Part shown: piece after piece, positions 45,337 through 57,018 of the stretch
Numbering within the stretch: the stretch's first letter is position 1
How the letters are laid out: each line of letters starts with the position of its first letter
Translations under genes and position numbers: made by a program
The notes under the pieces: model-generated
Seen by the model: the letters and a program-made list of their open reading frames with translations, nothing else
The model's database searches: none
What the model was told of the DNA's origin: nothing
Assembly (NCBI GenBank): GCA_963995505.1
Contig: OZ023187.1
Span: 19,010,584-19,074,583, forward strand
From: Hypericum androsaemum
Lineage: Eukaryota; Streptophyta; Magnoliopsida; Malpighiales; Hypericaceae
DNA: 64,000 nucleotides
Reading direction: 5' to 3'

Positions 45337-45667
45337 AATAACCCTAATATGTAAATGTTTTGAAACCTGCCATTATTTCAAAAGATATATTAGTTTAATC
45401 TTTTAATTGTTTGTGGCTTTGTCTCCTCGCCTCTGTACCTCGATTCAAAGGATATTCGGAAAAATTTTAAATCAAAGAAAAGAACAAAAATTAGTTTTGT
45501 GACTTTTTCTCTTCGTCTCATTGGTCCCTCTCCCCTGGAAGTTTCGTGGCTTTGTCTCTCCGTCTCACTGGTCCCTCTCCCTTGGACGAGTGGAGGTAAA
45601 GAGACAGAGAAAAGAGGGGTGAAATTTTAGGGTTTTTTTCCTATTTTTCTATGTTTTAAATTTTTAT

Positions 45668-45960
45668 TAGGTAAATTACCCCCTTGTTCCTGATATTTAG
45701 TCATCTTCTTTTTGGGGTCCTTTGATTTCAAAAAATGATTTTACTGTCTCCCGTCTTTTATTTTAGAAATTTTCGGATCCCTGTCACCGGAATATGTCAT
45801 TTTCTCTGACAAACTCCCACTTGAAAATATTAAAATGCCCCTCCCACTTAAAAAATAAAAAACTCTCTCTTTTCTTTTTCCCTCAATTCATCTTCTTCCT
45901 CCTATATTCAACTAAAACCAAAACCAAAACTGGTCTCTCCATTCGTCTTGTTTCGAGTTC
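45668..45960 (+). mobile_element. Left end of a MULE related to 55648-56955
   Basis: GGTAAATTACCCCCTTGTTCC, then GGGGTCC, AAAATGATTTTACTGTC, CCGGAATAT and TCCCACTTGAAAA follow the order of the 55648 inverted repeat with about 25-30% divergence. No right end was found. Confidence 0.5.
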
Positions 45961-47146
45961 ACAGCAACCAAACTTGCATTGTACATCTTCGAGAATGTGG
46001 AACTCTATTTTTAGGATAAGTTGAAGTCTGACATCTTTTGTTGTGTGGTCTTTGGCTACATGTCTCACTTGGAGCCGGATAAAATGGCGAGTGATTGTTG
46101 GACCTGCTTGTCGCCTGAGGAGAATGACTTCATTCAGGTTCGATTCTACCTGATTGCTCTGTTTAACTATGATTGCCTCAGTTGAAAGCTGTGCAAACAA
46201 GTTCAGTATCGCATCTAGTAGTTTATTACTTTTTACTAGAAGTTTTAGTAGACTATTGCGTTTTTTGCTTCTCCCTATTGTTTTTTCCGTTCCCAAAGCA
46301 AATATACACGACTTAATATATCTTTAATTTTTTTATTTAATATTTTTTTCATTCCTAATTTAAACCTTGAAAAATTCAAGGGGCCTGTCTTCCGTTGAAA
46401 TCAACGCCCAAGAAACAGGGCCAGGGGAGCCTTATTTTTTCTTTTTTCTTTTTATGTTTTATTATTTATTTTTATTTTATATAATTTAGGGGTCAAATTT
46501 TTAAATCGTTATCAATTAAGAAAACATCTTTTATTTGATCAAAATAGTTCTTCTCTTTCAACCACAATTAAGCCGACTTTATTTTTATTACAAAAATATC
46601 CTTGACCACATAAAATTGAACAAAACCGTGTATGTGACCAAGTTGGTTGACCAAAAGAGTTGTTTTGTTTCCCATCTACGAAAGTTCGGATGAAATTAAA
46701 AGCATGGGACCCGACATAATCCAGAGGGACAAGCGAGTAGACAGAAGAATATTTCAAAGTACCGGAGAGAGTTGATTTTGGATCCGTTGTTGTTTTCATT
46801 CGAATCATCAGTTTATAGCATGTCGGTCAAGTCAAAGTTGATACAAATTTTGGTTACATGAATTTGGTTTGAGTGGACACGTTAAAATTGTCACTTTAGT
46901 AAAATTTGTATTTGACGCGGAAATTATAACGTGGTTACCTACAGTCGAAAGGAAAGGGGTATCCTCTTTCTTGGAAGAAGACTATGTGGTTTAAACTGTG
47001 ACGTACGGATTCTGTTTATGCGGTGAGCTTTTCTTTGTAATCCCCTTAATCAGATCTTCCTCTTTCCAAGACCCTGATCGAATCATTCACTTTAAAAGGT
47101 TACGTGTATCATTCCTTACAGATTGCTGAAATATAATCAATTATCT
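45961..47146. other. Intergenic between the nest and the TNL gene
   Basis: No gene is supported. An imperfect palindrome at 46382-46421 (GGCCTGT...ACAGGGCC with an inner GTTGA/TCAAC) could form a hairpin. The TNL promoter should lie in the last few hundred bases; no clear TATA box was found. Confidence 0.4.
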
Positions 47147-50100
47147 ATGGCTTCCGATGAAGTTAGCGCCGCTTCGCAGTTCAAGTACGACGTTTTCGTC
47201 AACTTCAGAGGGACGGACACTCGGGACAACTTCTTCAGCCACCTCAAGGACGCCCTGGTCCGGAACGGGATCAATGTGTTCACCGACGAGTGGCTTAATG
47301 TAGGCGCAGAGATCTCAACTACACTCGACAGTAAGATCAGAGAGTCTCTAGTATCGGTCGTGGTGTTCTCCCCAAACTACGCCGACTCCAGGTGGTGTCT
47401 GGACGAGCTGGTCAGGATCATGGAGTGCAAGAAAGCCAACGGCCAGACAGTGTTGCCCGTGTTTGTGCAGGGAGTAGAGCCGACTCATGTTCGGAAACAA
47501 ATCGGTGCTTTCGGCGAGGGTTTCGGCAGGCTTATTCGAGATGATCAGTACGCGGATAGAAAGGCGAGTTGGGAGAGCGCTTTGAAGCAAGCTGCAGATC
47601 TCTCCGGCCTGGTCACCCACAAAATGTAACTCTCGATTCTGTTCACTTCTACCAAATATGTTTCAGTAATTTCTCACATGCTTCTTGTTAATGCGTAATT
47701 CATGTGATCAGTCTTCGATTTGTTTGGCAAACAGCTACTGATACTATGCTATTTGTTTGATCAGATCGGAGGGCGTAACTGTAAAGAAACTCCTCAAAAG
47801 TATACAATCTGTTCTGAGTCCAGTGTCTTCCATTGACTTGGATAAGTACTTCATTGGAATTGAGCATGTGGAAGAAGTCGAATCATTAGTGTTGTCACCA
47901 AACATTAGATGTCTTGGTATATGGGGGATGGGGGGCTCGGGCAAGACAACACTTGCTAAAAAGATATATGAGCGTCTCTCTAATAACTTTGATGCATTCT
48001 ACTTTGTTGAGAAAGTTAGGGAGTCTGCAGGACGGGACGAATTGAAGAGCTTGCAGAGGGATATGCTATCCCAGCTCCTCAGAAATCATGCCACGAGCCA
48101 AGGCCCTCCTACCATCTACTCGCCCGACATCCGGAGGAAGTTAAAAATAACAAGGGTGCTTGTTATACTTGACGATGTCAGTGATCCGGGCCAATTAAAA
48201 GAACTGATAGGGGATCGAAGTTTGTACTGTCCAGGAAGTAAGATGATTGCAATTAGCAGAGACCGACAAGTTCTTAAGAATATTGATTGTGATGAAGTGT
48301 ATGAAGTCAAGGCATTAGATGATCATGAATCCCTACGACTCATTAAGCATCATATCTTAAAGGGAAGGGAGCCTACACCTGACCAGATGCAGTTGTTGAA
48401 AGATGCTATCAAATACGCACGAGGTTTGCCCTTGGCTCTCGAGGTCCTTGGTCGCAATCTTTTTGACAAGGATATAAATAGTTGGAGGAGCATGCTGGCC
48501 AAACTAGGTGATATCCCTGATTCGGATGTCATGAAGGTTTTGAGGACTAGCTATGATGGGCTAGACGATGATGAGAAGAACATATTTCTCGATATTGCTT
48601 GTTTCATGGAAGGTTGGGATAAAGATCGTGCTGAAAGGATGCTTGATGCTTGTAAATTTCATGCTATAATCGGAATAGATCGCCTTGTTGACAGGGCTCT
48701 AGTTACAGTCTCATACGGCAGGATACAGATGCATGATTTGTTACAGCAAATGGGCCAAGATATAGCTTCAGGCAGCAGATTATACAAGATGAAAGAAATT
48801 GCAGATGTACTCACAAGAAAACAGGTAATTTGAGAATTTATTTGTTGCTTTTGCATTTCTTGTTCAAACAATTTCCCGAATCAACTTGCAGATTCTAGTG
48901 TCCGAAAGAGCCATTATTGTTGGAGAGAATCCCACATTGGAAATTGCAAGTGGGTTGGGCCTGTTTATAAGTGTGGATGATCCACCTACTCACAACCTTA
49001 AGGTTTTGGGTAGGATATGGGAATTCCTATATGGTATCAGAGCCAATTGCTCTAACGAGCCCATGGCCTGTTGTGCTCGCACGGCCCGCCTTTAAAAGCA
49101 CGAGAGGCAATGTAAAGCCCGTGCAAACTTTAGCCCGATGGGCTTCGTTTGAGGGGGCGTGTTGGAGAGAATCCCACATTGGAAATTGCAAGTGGGTTGG
49201 GCCTGTTTATAAGTGTGGATGATCCACCTACTCACAACCTTAAGGTTTTGGGTAGGATATGGGAATTCCTATAATTATCTCATGTACTTGCTAGGTGGTA
49301 GACAACAAGAAGTCGTGAGTCCGATGTCGTCAATTTCAGCTAAAACGTATGCCTTTATTTACTGCTTTACAATCAAAATCTCTAATATTTTGCATGTCAA
49401 CGGTTAGGAGAGAGAAAGGAAGAGGGAGATACAAGTCATATCAATGGACTTGTTCGGAAAAGACAGAAGAGGAATGGAATTGAGTCCTCGTGTCTTCAAG
49501 GGAATGACAAAGCTAAGAATTCTCAGTTTTTGGCATATTCCTTTTACAATTCCAGGGGGCCTCAAGTATCTTTCTGACCAATTACAATACTTGGAATGGC
49601 ATCTATACCCTGAGAAATCTCTGCCGCCACGATTTAATCCTGAAAATCTTGTGGAACTTAGGATGAGAGACAGCAACCTGAGACGGCTTTGGACTGGTGA
49701 AATTGAGGTAACCTAGTTTAGTTCATGTCTTCAATTTATCAGGCAATGGATTTAGACTATGCGTAGATTATATGTGATACTACTCAACTTAGTTTGAAAC
49801 TGGTGTCGACTAATTTTGCGATCAATTTTTTGATTTAAGTTCGCAAATGGACTCATTTTACTCATTAAATTGTTGCAGCCCTGCCTGCCCAGCTTGAAAC
49901 TTGTCGACCTTGAAGGCTCCAAGAAGTTGACCACGCTTCCTAACTTCAAAAATTCATCGAAGTTGGAGACACTGGAGTTATCATTTTGTAAGAACTTGAA
50001 GGAAGTTCCAGATCTCTCACATTTGACAAAACTGGTGCAACTTCAACTCTGGGGCTGCTCTGAATTCAGAATACTTCGACAGCTACCACCAAGTCTGTTT

Positions 50101-51916
50101 GAGTTGGATCTGCGTTCTACGAAAATAAAGAAACTGGAAAACATATCAATCCAGGGATTGTCTCGACTTGAAAAGTTAGAGCTCAATTGTTGTGAAGAGC
50201 TTGAGAGTCTACCGGACAACATTTGTGAGTTGAAAAATCTTGGACAACTTAACCTCGTTGGATGCCCGAAATTGCTGACACTTGCATCTCTTCCCGTGGC
50301 CGTATATGGCCTCAGGTCTCTTACATGCCTAATGTTTCCAGGGCACAAGGGCGAAGTACTACCTCCATTGAAAGGCTTAGTGTCGCTTGGGGAACTGTTG
50401 TTCTCAAGAAGCAATTTGAAGAGCTTACCGGAAGATATCAAGTACCTAACCAATCTCTGGAGGATTGATGTTTCCGAATGCATGAGGCTCAGTTGTATAC
50501 CAGAGCTTCCACCAAGCCTGGTAGACTTAGATGCATCTAACTGTATCTCTCTCCAAAAGTATACCCCTTTATCATCTGTGGAACTTGATGCCGGGCTTCT
50601 TTCTCAATTTGATTTTGTCGAGTTTCGCGGGCCCTATAGAGGCTTTTTGCGTATGAATTTCAAAAACTGCTTCAATTTGGAGAGAGATGCAAGGAACGAA
50701 ATTTGGGGAGATCTCTGGCTAAGAAATCAATCCATACTTGTAAGCTTGTCTCTCTCTCTCTCTCTCTCACACTCGTACTTGAATGAAAAGAATCGTTCAC
50801 ATTGACTAGCACTCGAACATGGAGAATCTCATGCTCTCTTATTTTCATTATAACAGATTCCTTTATTTTCATCAAAGACAGCGGGCGATTGGTACCCGTG
50901 GCCGATTCCTTTATTATCAGGCGCGTGTATCCCGGGGGAACAAGTTCCAAAATGCTTCAAGTACTCCAACAAAGGTCCTTCTATACAAGTCAACACCGAC
51001 CCTCTTCATCATAGTGGATTCTATTTCTACTTGGTCTGTGATTCTCCAACCAATTCTAATGGATGTTTCGGAGACCTCGAAGTTACTTGCGAGGGCTCTA
51101 CCGAGTCTGGAGGAACTTTTTCTTCTTCTTGCTCGCTTGAAACTCTGATCGAAGGGAAGCACACGATCATATGGTGCCACCACTTGGGTTTGCAAGAACT
51201 CTCGCACAATAATCAATTCGATCTGAATGGAGCCACGTTTCATTTCTCTGCTGAGACGTATTATTATGGGGAAGATTGCGACAGCGACGAAGACGACAGC
51301 GAAGGTGAATTAATTGTGTTGCGTATCGTGAAGTGCGGGGTAATGCCATTCTACACCAACGACGACAACCACCATGGCGATGACAGTGACGACAAAGAAG
51401 ACAATGATGATGGCAACAACGATAAAAACGAAGACTACAACAACAAAGGAAGACAACGGTGAGCTCTTGGGTTTGTGCGATGGTGCGGCAGTTGTGACTT
51501 GTGATTTATATATCTGACTTCGTTTCTAATCAAGTTTGAGTTGATTTCTGCACGTGATGGTAATAGTATGAGATGGTAGCCTCACATATTCTACTAGCTA
51601 AAGAAATGCTTCTTTTGTTGCTTGGCGCTGGTACCAACTTTTCAGGCTCTCAAGTTGTACCCTTTTGGCTGAAGAAGAGCTAGGTGATGCTTGTGGCTTG
51701 GACCTCAATTTCCCTGCCCCAGATGAAGAAGGGCGAGGTGCTTGTGGCTTTGACCTCAATTTCCCTGCCCCGATTGAAGATGGCCTCGACTTGGACTTGG
51801 GATTGGCTCCACCAGCCGCGGAAAGAGCCAGCCTTGTAGACAGACCGCAAAAGAGGAAGCGTGGAAACGATGAAGAGGGAGACGAAGTGCCACGCGGCCA
51901 TAAAAGAAACAACTGA
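47147..51916 (+). CDS. TIR-NBS-LRR (TNL) disease resistance protein with C-JID
   Basis: Exons: 47147-47625, 47765-48824, 49408-49707, 49879-50739, 50857-51458 and 51646-51916; all junctions are GT-AG and in phase, giving 1190 residues. Without the last splice the frame stops at 51462, giving 1101 residues. TIR domain at about 12-150 (YDVFVNFRGTDTRDNF, WCLDEL with the catalytic Glu). NB-ARC: P-loop GMGGSGKTT near 214, kinase-2 LVILDDV near 292, GLPLA near 380, FLDIACF near 434, MHDLL near 482. LRRs at about 530-880; post-LRR jelly-roll (C-JID) starts at CIPGEQVP near 924. An Asp/Asn-rich tail follows, then two DLNFPAP repeats, LDLDLGL and a basic QKRKRG stretch. Known TNLs sense pathogen effectors; the TIR acts as an NADase on activation. 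The gene appears intact. Confidence 0.85.
48918..49273 (+). mobile_element. TRIM retroelement in TNL intron 2
   Basis: Two LTRs of 114 bp (48918-49031 and 49160-49273) read as identical; both start TGTTGGAGAG and end TTCCTATA. TGGTATCAGAGCC (tRNA-Met primer site) follows the first LTR; GAGGGGGCG precedes the second. The target duplication is ATTAT (48913-48917 and 49274-49278). There is no coding capacity. The 356-bp size fits terminal-repeat retrotransposons in miniature. It lies between exons 2 and 3 of the TNL. Confidence 0.92.
50745..50770 (+). repeat. (CT)n microsatellite just after a TNL donor site
   Basis: A TCTCTC run starts about 6-9 bp beyond the exon 4 donor at 50740. It is read through as Ser/Leu repeats if the intron is retained. 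Confidence 0.8.
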
Positions 51917-52112
51917 AGCTTGCATGGAAAGACGTCAAGAAGATCAACATCAAGGAATCTCCAAGCCTTCCTCAATGTTCTTCTGTTTATGGAATTAGTC
52001 GATGATGGTTCCTTTGCATTTGTTCTAGCCCTAGCTGTTCATTATCTGAACTTCCCTTTGTTATACCCTCGTTGAGTTGCTTCTTATTCCCATTTGAGAT
52101 CCCCTGTTTGAA

Positions 52113-52118
52113 AATAAA
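52113..52118 (+). terminator. Possible poly(A) signal of the TNL gene
   Basis: AATAAA about 200 bp after the stop at 51916, in a plausible 3' UTR. Confidence 0.4.
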
Positions 52119-52142
52119 ACTGGTTCTCTCTCCTTACAAACT

Positions 52143-52994
52143 CTGCCCTTTCAAATTTGAAGGCCATCCTAGATTTCCCACATTAGACAAAACTGGGGAG
52201 ACTCGGTCTCAGGCACTGCTCTGAATTCCGATGACAATTTTATGATGTGGTATACTAATGGTTAGGATTTTACTAGCTGACAATTTTATGGTAAGTTATA
52301 TATATATAAACTTGTACTCGCACATGAAGAATCTCATGCACAATCATTTCATCATAACAGATTACTTTAGCTGTGACGAAGAATGATCTTTTCTGGGCTT
52401 TATCAGCTACCAGTGTTTGTATCCCAGGGAAATGAAGTGCCAGACTGGTTCGAGTACTCCACGATAGGATCTTCGTTACAAGTCAGCACCAACTGCTGCA
52501 GAAGACTCTGTCCTCTTGGGTTCATATTCTCCCTGGTCTTAGTCTTTCCGAACGATTTTGACGGATCCGAGAAGAGACTCAAGGTTCGGTGCGAGTGCCT
52601 GACGAGGTCCGGAGAGAATTTTTATTCTACTTTCTTCAATTTCAACAGCAAGACGACCCTGTTCCACACGGAGCACACATTCTTGTGGTGTGAACATTTG
52701 GGCGCCTCACAATTCTATTCTGATGGAGCCATGTTTCAATTTTCTGCTAAGATGAAGCTTTGGGGAAAAGACATGGGAGGCAGGGTTGTGTTAGATGATG
52801 ACAGTGACGGAGATTCCGAAATTAGGATGTTTGCAGTAGATGGCGCAGTGATCCTGAAGTGCGGGGTAACTCTAATCGGCAGGAAGGATGGTAACTCTGC
52901 AGTAGCGGGGGAAAGAGCGAGCCTCTTCAAAGGATCACAGAAGAGGAAGCGCGGAGATGATGAAGAGGATGAGCCGCCAAGCTGCAAAAGGTAA
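52143..52994 (+). pseudogene. Duplicated 3' end of the TNL (LRR scrap, intron, C-JID exon)
   Basis: Positions 52160-52240 match part of exon 4 (CACATT.GACAAAACTGG, GCTGCTCTGAATTC). The intron end matches (GAATCTCATGC, CATAACAGATT). Then a C-JID exon runs to a stop at 52994: EVPDWFEYS, CPLGFIFSLVLVFPNDF, TEHTFLWCEHLG, FSAKMKLWG, VILKCGV, ending with the basic tail QKRKRGDDEEDEPPSCKR. Compared with exon 5, the CIPG motif has one extra A, shifting the frame, although an AG right there (before GGAAATGAAG) could act as acceptor in phase 0. It lacks TIR, NBS and most LRRs, so it is either a pseudo-exon or an alternative 3' end of the upstream TNL. Confidence 0.75.
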
Positions 52995-53176
52995 AGCGAA
53001 AGTTTTTGGATGATTACAGCTTTTGACCTTTCTCAAAGATCTTGTAGCTGCCTCATCTTCTACTCTACGAGTGTTAAAATTGTAAAATAATTCTCAGGGA
53101 CAACATAGATGCAGCATTGTAGCAACTTACAAGTCATTCATCATGCGATTCATGTTAAGTCACTTCTTCGAAGACT

Positions 53177-55480
53177 TTAAAGCTCGACTTGAAGAAAATT
53201 CTCGAAGCAAAGTGTAACAACAATCGGCCCCGCCAAATATCCAACAGCGCAACCTGGATGAGTGACCTACTTTAAAAGTGGTGTCCCAAAGAGTAGCAAA
53301 AAGAAGTACGGGGGAGAGTTTACCTATCCATTGACTCAATGAAGGGCGAATTAGAGCAGCACCAATCCCTGCCCCAACAGACACAAGGACTAGTGATGCG
53401 CCGCACCTGATGGTGACAGCGGTGACTTTCTTTCCAAGCACTTTAACCTCTTCCAATTTGTTTGTTTCTTCTTCCGATTTTGCCAACCGAGCGAAGAATC
53501 GATAAATTTCAATGCCCACTTTAACAATCCATGACGCTGCAACTCCTAGAGAGTGACCTGTTAAACATGTAGACACGGACAAACAATGTTATGTTCCAAT
53601 ACCAAATAGTCAACTCTTCTAGGTAAAGAAAGGGACACGACTGTAAGACCTCAACCTCGAAAAGTTGTTCTGCTTACTCTGATGATATAAATTGTTGTAG
53701 GCAGCCCTCTTTCAGCCTTCGGAAAGGCTGATCTAGGAACTTCTGTGTATATACAGCAATCAGAGAATACAAAATTGGATCAACAATTTATCGCAGAGAC
53801 GATAGCTCTTTCATTTTAGCAATGTAGTTCAGAATTTTTATAACACCAATAACAACTCAGTGCTGGACAACATACCTTTAAGAAGTTTCCAAGCCATCCG
53901 TTGTGACATATAATGGATAGAAAGTCTTTTCAATACTCTTCTTGTGGTAACCACTCTAGTCTGAGATAAGATGCAACAGACAATTCGGTACATTTAGAGT
54001 TTACTCCACAAACCATAACAATCTAGCAGCACATACAGCCACCAGCTGTTTATGCTGAATGTCCAAATAAAGAATCCGGTTGCTTAGTTTTGAGCAACAG
54101 GTGAAGCGTGCACAAGAATAGATTTTTTGATGAACTGAAGCCAGAACCAAAACAACACCTTAAGTGTCAGTAAAAAGATTTTCTTCAAAAAGAACTTTCT
54201 ACTTCACAAATCCTATTCAATCGTACTCGAAAATTGGGATATCAGTTAACAAATAACAAGAATGACTTTCAAATGCTAAATACTTCATCTTAATAAAACT
54301 GTCTCATAGAGAACTATGTAAAGAGTACAATTTTCAAATAATAATTCAAAGTTAGATTATTGACTTTCAGAACAAAAAAACCATGACTTACCTCCCGAGC
54401 AATTTGGTTTACTGACTTTTGGAATGGAACAACCAGGTCAACAGGGCCTGCTTCTTGAGTTTCCTCAAGAAGTCTTTATCGTCCTCTTCTTCTATGTTCA
54501 AACTAGGCTCCAGAAGAGGCAGATAGAACATCAAGAATGACCACAAGGACGTCATAGCTGGTTGCCTCCATTCAAAAGCCAAAAACAGAGGTTTCGGCTC
54601 AAAATAATACTCCTTAGTAGTCTGTTTCAGTTTACCTTGCTCAAAAAAGCTTCCAGCCACACTCAGTATATTAGCAATCTAATCACTCGGCAACACGAAG
54701 TCAGCATCATCACTGTACGCAACTGAAACCTTGGAAGAGCTACAAAGCAACTAAGAGGGTTAATACATAGCAACAAACACATTAAAGAAGATCATGTCAC
54801 TAAGATGATCCAGAGATGGAAGCAAAACAATAAGGTATTGTCGGCCTCAGTTATCGTTCAAAACATAGAGAACACTTCTACGGAAAATATCTACCTACGG
54901 AACATAGTATTGTCGGCCTCACTTATCGTTCAAACATTCAGACACGCAACGACACAACACATTCAATGCTAGTAAACACAGAATTGTTACCACCAACTCG
55001 GGATGAAACCGACTACGCAAAAAGATATCAGGCTTAGTTATCCTTCAAACTTTCAGACAGGCGACAAGAAAAACACATTCAATGCCCTAGGAGATGTTCA
55101 ACCTGGGAAATTCACAGATAATCCTACCAGAGGAAATAACAAAATTACCCCAAAAACCCATTGTTCATCTATAATCCCAAGCCAACCCATTACTTGGATA
55201 CTTCACTAGAACCTAAGTAAACCCGAAAATCCAATAGTACACTTAAATTCCTACAATTGGGTCTCCATGTACAAACCCCACTTACATAAAGATCAAGACT
55301 TCACATCAGACAAGCACTAAAAATCACAACTTTTATCTCTTAGAGAGCGACAGAGTACCCGAAGAGGAACTTAAAGGTGAAAGGGGTGGAGGCGGTCGCG
55401 TTGGCGGAGGCAGCGACCATGGCGGAGGAAGCCGAGAACTGGGGCGAGTTAAAGCTGGGGTTTTTCCGAAGCAGATCCAT
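53177..55480 (-). pseudogene. Conserved plant membrane protein of unknown function, six exons, disrupted
   Basis: Exons on the minus strand: 55359-55480, 54392-54739, 53876-53960, 53656-53742, 53324-53557 and 53177-53253; all junctions are GT-AG and in phase apart from the lesion noted. The N-terminus (MDLLRKNPSFNSPQFSASSA) is Ser/Ala-rich, possibly a transit peptide. Later parts include EWRQPAMTSLWSFLMFYLPL, TRVVTTRRVLKRLSIHY, HSLGVAASWIVKVGIEIYRF and VSVGAGIGAALIRPS. I recognise this as a conserved plant family but know no function. Two lesions stand out: TAG at 54679-54681 where the family should have Trp (LPSD*IANIL), and a missing base near 54470. Exon 2 length is one short of phase, which confirms the frameshift. 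Intron 1 holds imperfect repeats (54838-55090). Confidence 0.7.
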
Positions 55481-55647
55481 CACTATAGATAAACCCACAA
55501 TTGTTTTTTTTTCCTTTAAATTTTAGCTCTTCAATAGAAACCCAATAAACAAACTCTTGCTTCTTCACGGGGGAAGTAGATGAAGGAGAAATTTTATGTT
55601 GGTGTTTTTATAACAAGTTATTTGATGACTTGGTATAATTTATTAAT

Positions 55648-56955
55648 GGGCAAATTACTCTCACATCTCTGTACTTTGGTCAGCCTCCTCCTAGGGTCCC
55701 TGGATTTTGGAAAATGATTGTCCCGTCCCTAAGTTTTGATGATAATAGACTCTCGGGTCCCTGGAGCCGGAATATTCCATATTCTCCGGCGATATCCCAC
55801 TTGAAAAGACTAAAATGCCCCTCTTAGTAAAAAAAACCATCTTTCCACCCCTTTACCCTCCCTCCCACTTCATCTTCTATCTCCCACCTTCAATCAAAAC
55901 ACAAACCAAATAACATAACATTAAGAACACCAAATTAAATAATTAAACACAGAAGCTTTGGTTCCTCAATCGTCGCAACAAATCTCTGCCGACCAAAGCT
56001 TTGGTTCCTCAATCGGCGGCGGAGCCCAAAACACTGTCTTCTCCCTCGGTGTGTCGGGATTTTGGGACAGAAGACCGAAGACCCGCTCCGTTACCGCTCT
56101 TTCCCCTGCGGCGCCTCCCGTGCCGCGACGCCAGTCTTGTTCGCTCAGAAGCCCGATCGTGGGTTCCTGGACAAAACCCAGGAGCCGCCGCTATGTTGCC
56201 TCTCGCTCGTGGCGGTGAAGAAAACGAGGACGATAGAGCAACCTCATGCCGACGGGTCCATCTCCTCCTCGCTCGTGACGGTTATCCGATTATGCAATTC
56301 TCCTCCATTCCCTGCCACGAAATCCACCCTCATCTCTTTCAACCTCTCCGGTGCCATCTTCATCACCGCCCGACACTCGCTTTCGCTCTTGCTTCAGATT
56401 CCTGGTCCTTAAAATCACTCATTGAACCAATTGGGGCAGGATGCATGGGGTTGCTTCAGGTTGAAGGAGGTTCGTCTCGACGGATTTAATTTTTCTATTT
56501 GAGTTTGGGTTTTCTCTGGATTTGGGTTTAAGAATAAACTTAGAATTAAAATTTATGTTTTCTGGATTTGGGTTTAAGAATAAATCAGGAATTAAAATTG
56601 AGTTTTTTTGATTTGTGTTTAAGAATAGAAATGTTAGTTTCTGGGATTGGGTTGAAGAAGGTGAAGAAGATGGAGGAGAGAGGAGAGAATGGGGAGAAGA
56701 TAGGAGGACATGCAAGTGTGAGGAGGGAGAGAGGGGGAAGAGGGGAGAGAAATTTTGGTTTTGATTTTGGTTTAAGTGCAAGGGGCATTTTGGTCATTTC
56801 AAGTAGAGTTTCGCCGGAGAATATGGAATATTCCAGCTCCAGGGACCCGAGAGTCTATTATCATCAAAACTTAGGGACGGGACAATCATTTTCCAAAATC
56901 CAGGGACCCTAGGGGGAGGCTGACCAAAGTACAGGGATGTGAGGGTAATTTGCCC
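55648..56955. mobile_element. Mutator-like element (Pack-MULE-like), 9-bp target duplication
   Basis: Terminal inverted repeats of about 170-180 bp start GGGCAAATTAC at 55648 and, on the other strand, at 56955. They are nearly identical. The flanks TTTATTAAT (55639-55647) and TTCATTAAT (56956-56964) form a 9-bp duplication with one mismatch, the Mutator size. There is no transposase. The interior 55950-56430 is clearly richer in GC than its surroundings, with long overlapping ORFs in all plus frames, as expected for captured exon DNA; I could not name the source gene. Confidence 0.8.
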
Positions 56956-57018
56956 TTCATTAATTGGTATATCTCTATCAATTAATGAATTATAAGTGGA
57001 CAAGTGAGACCTTCCATT

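Noticed and set aside
46382..46421. Imperfect palindrome as a regulatory hairpin
   Set aside because: One short stem with several mismatches and no gene context; kept only as a remark in the intergenic entry.
47123..47146. Upstream in-frame extension of the TNL start
   Set aside because: It would start at TTG; the first ATG in frame is 47147, directly before a normal TIR N-terminus.
48886..49222. ORFs in TNL intron 2 as coding exons
   Set aside because: They are TRIM LTR and internal sequence; exon 2 and exon 3 join in phase without them.
51167..51349. Antisense ORF over TNL exon 5
   Set aside because: Shadow of the C-JID exon.
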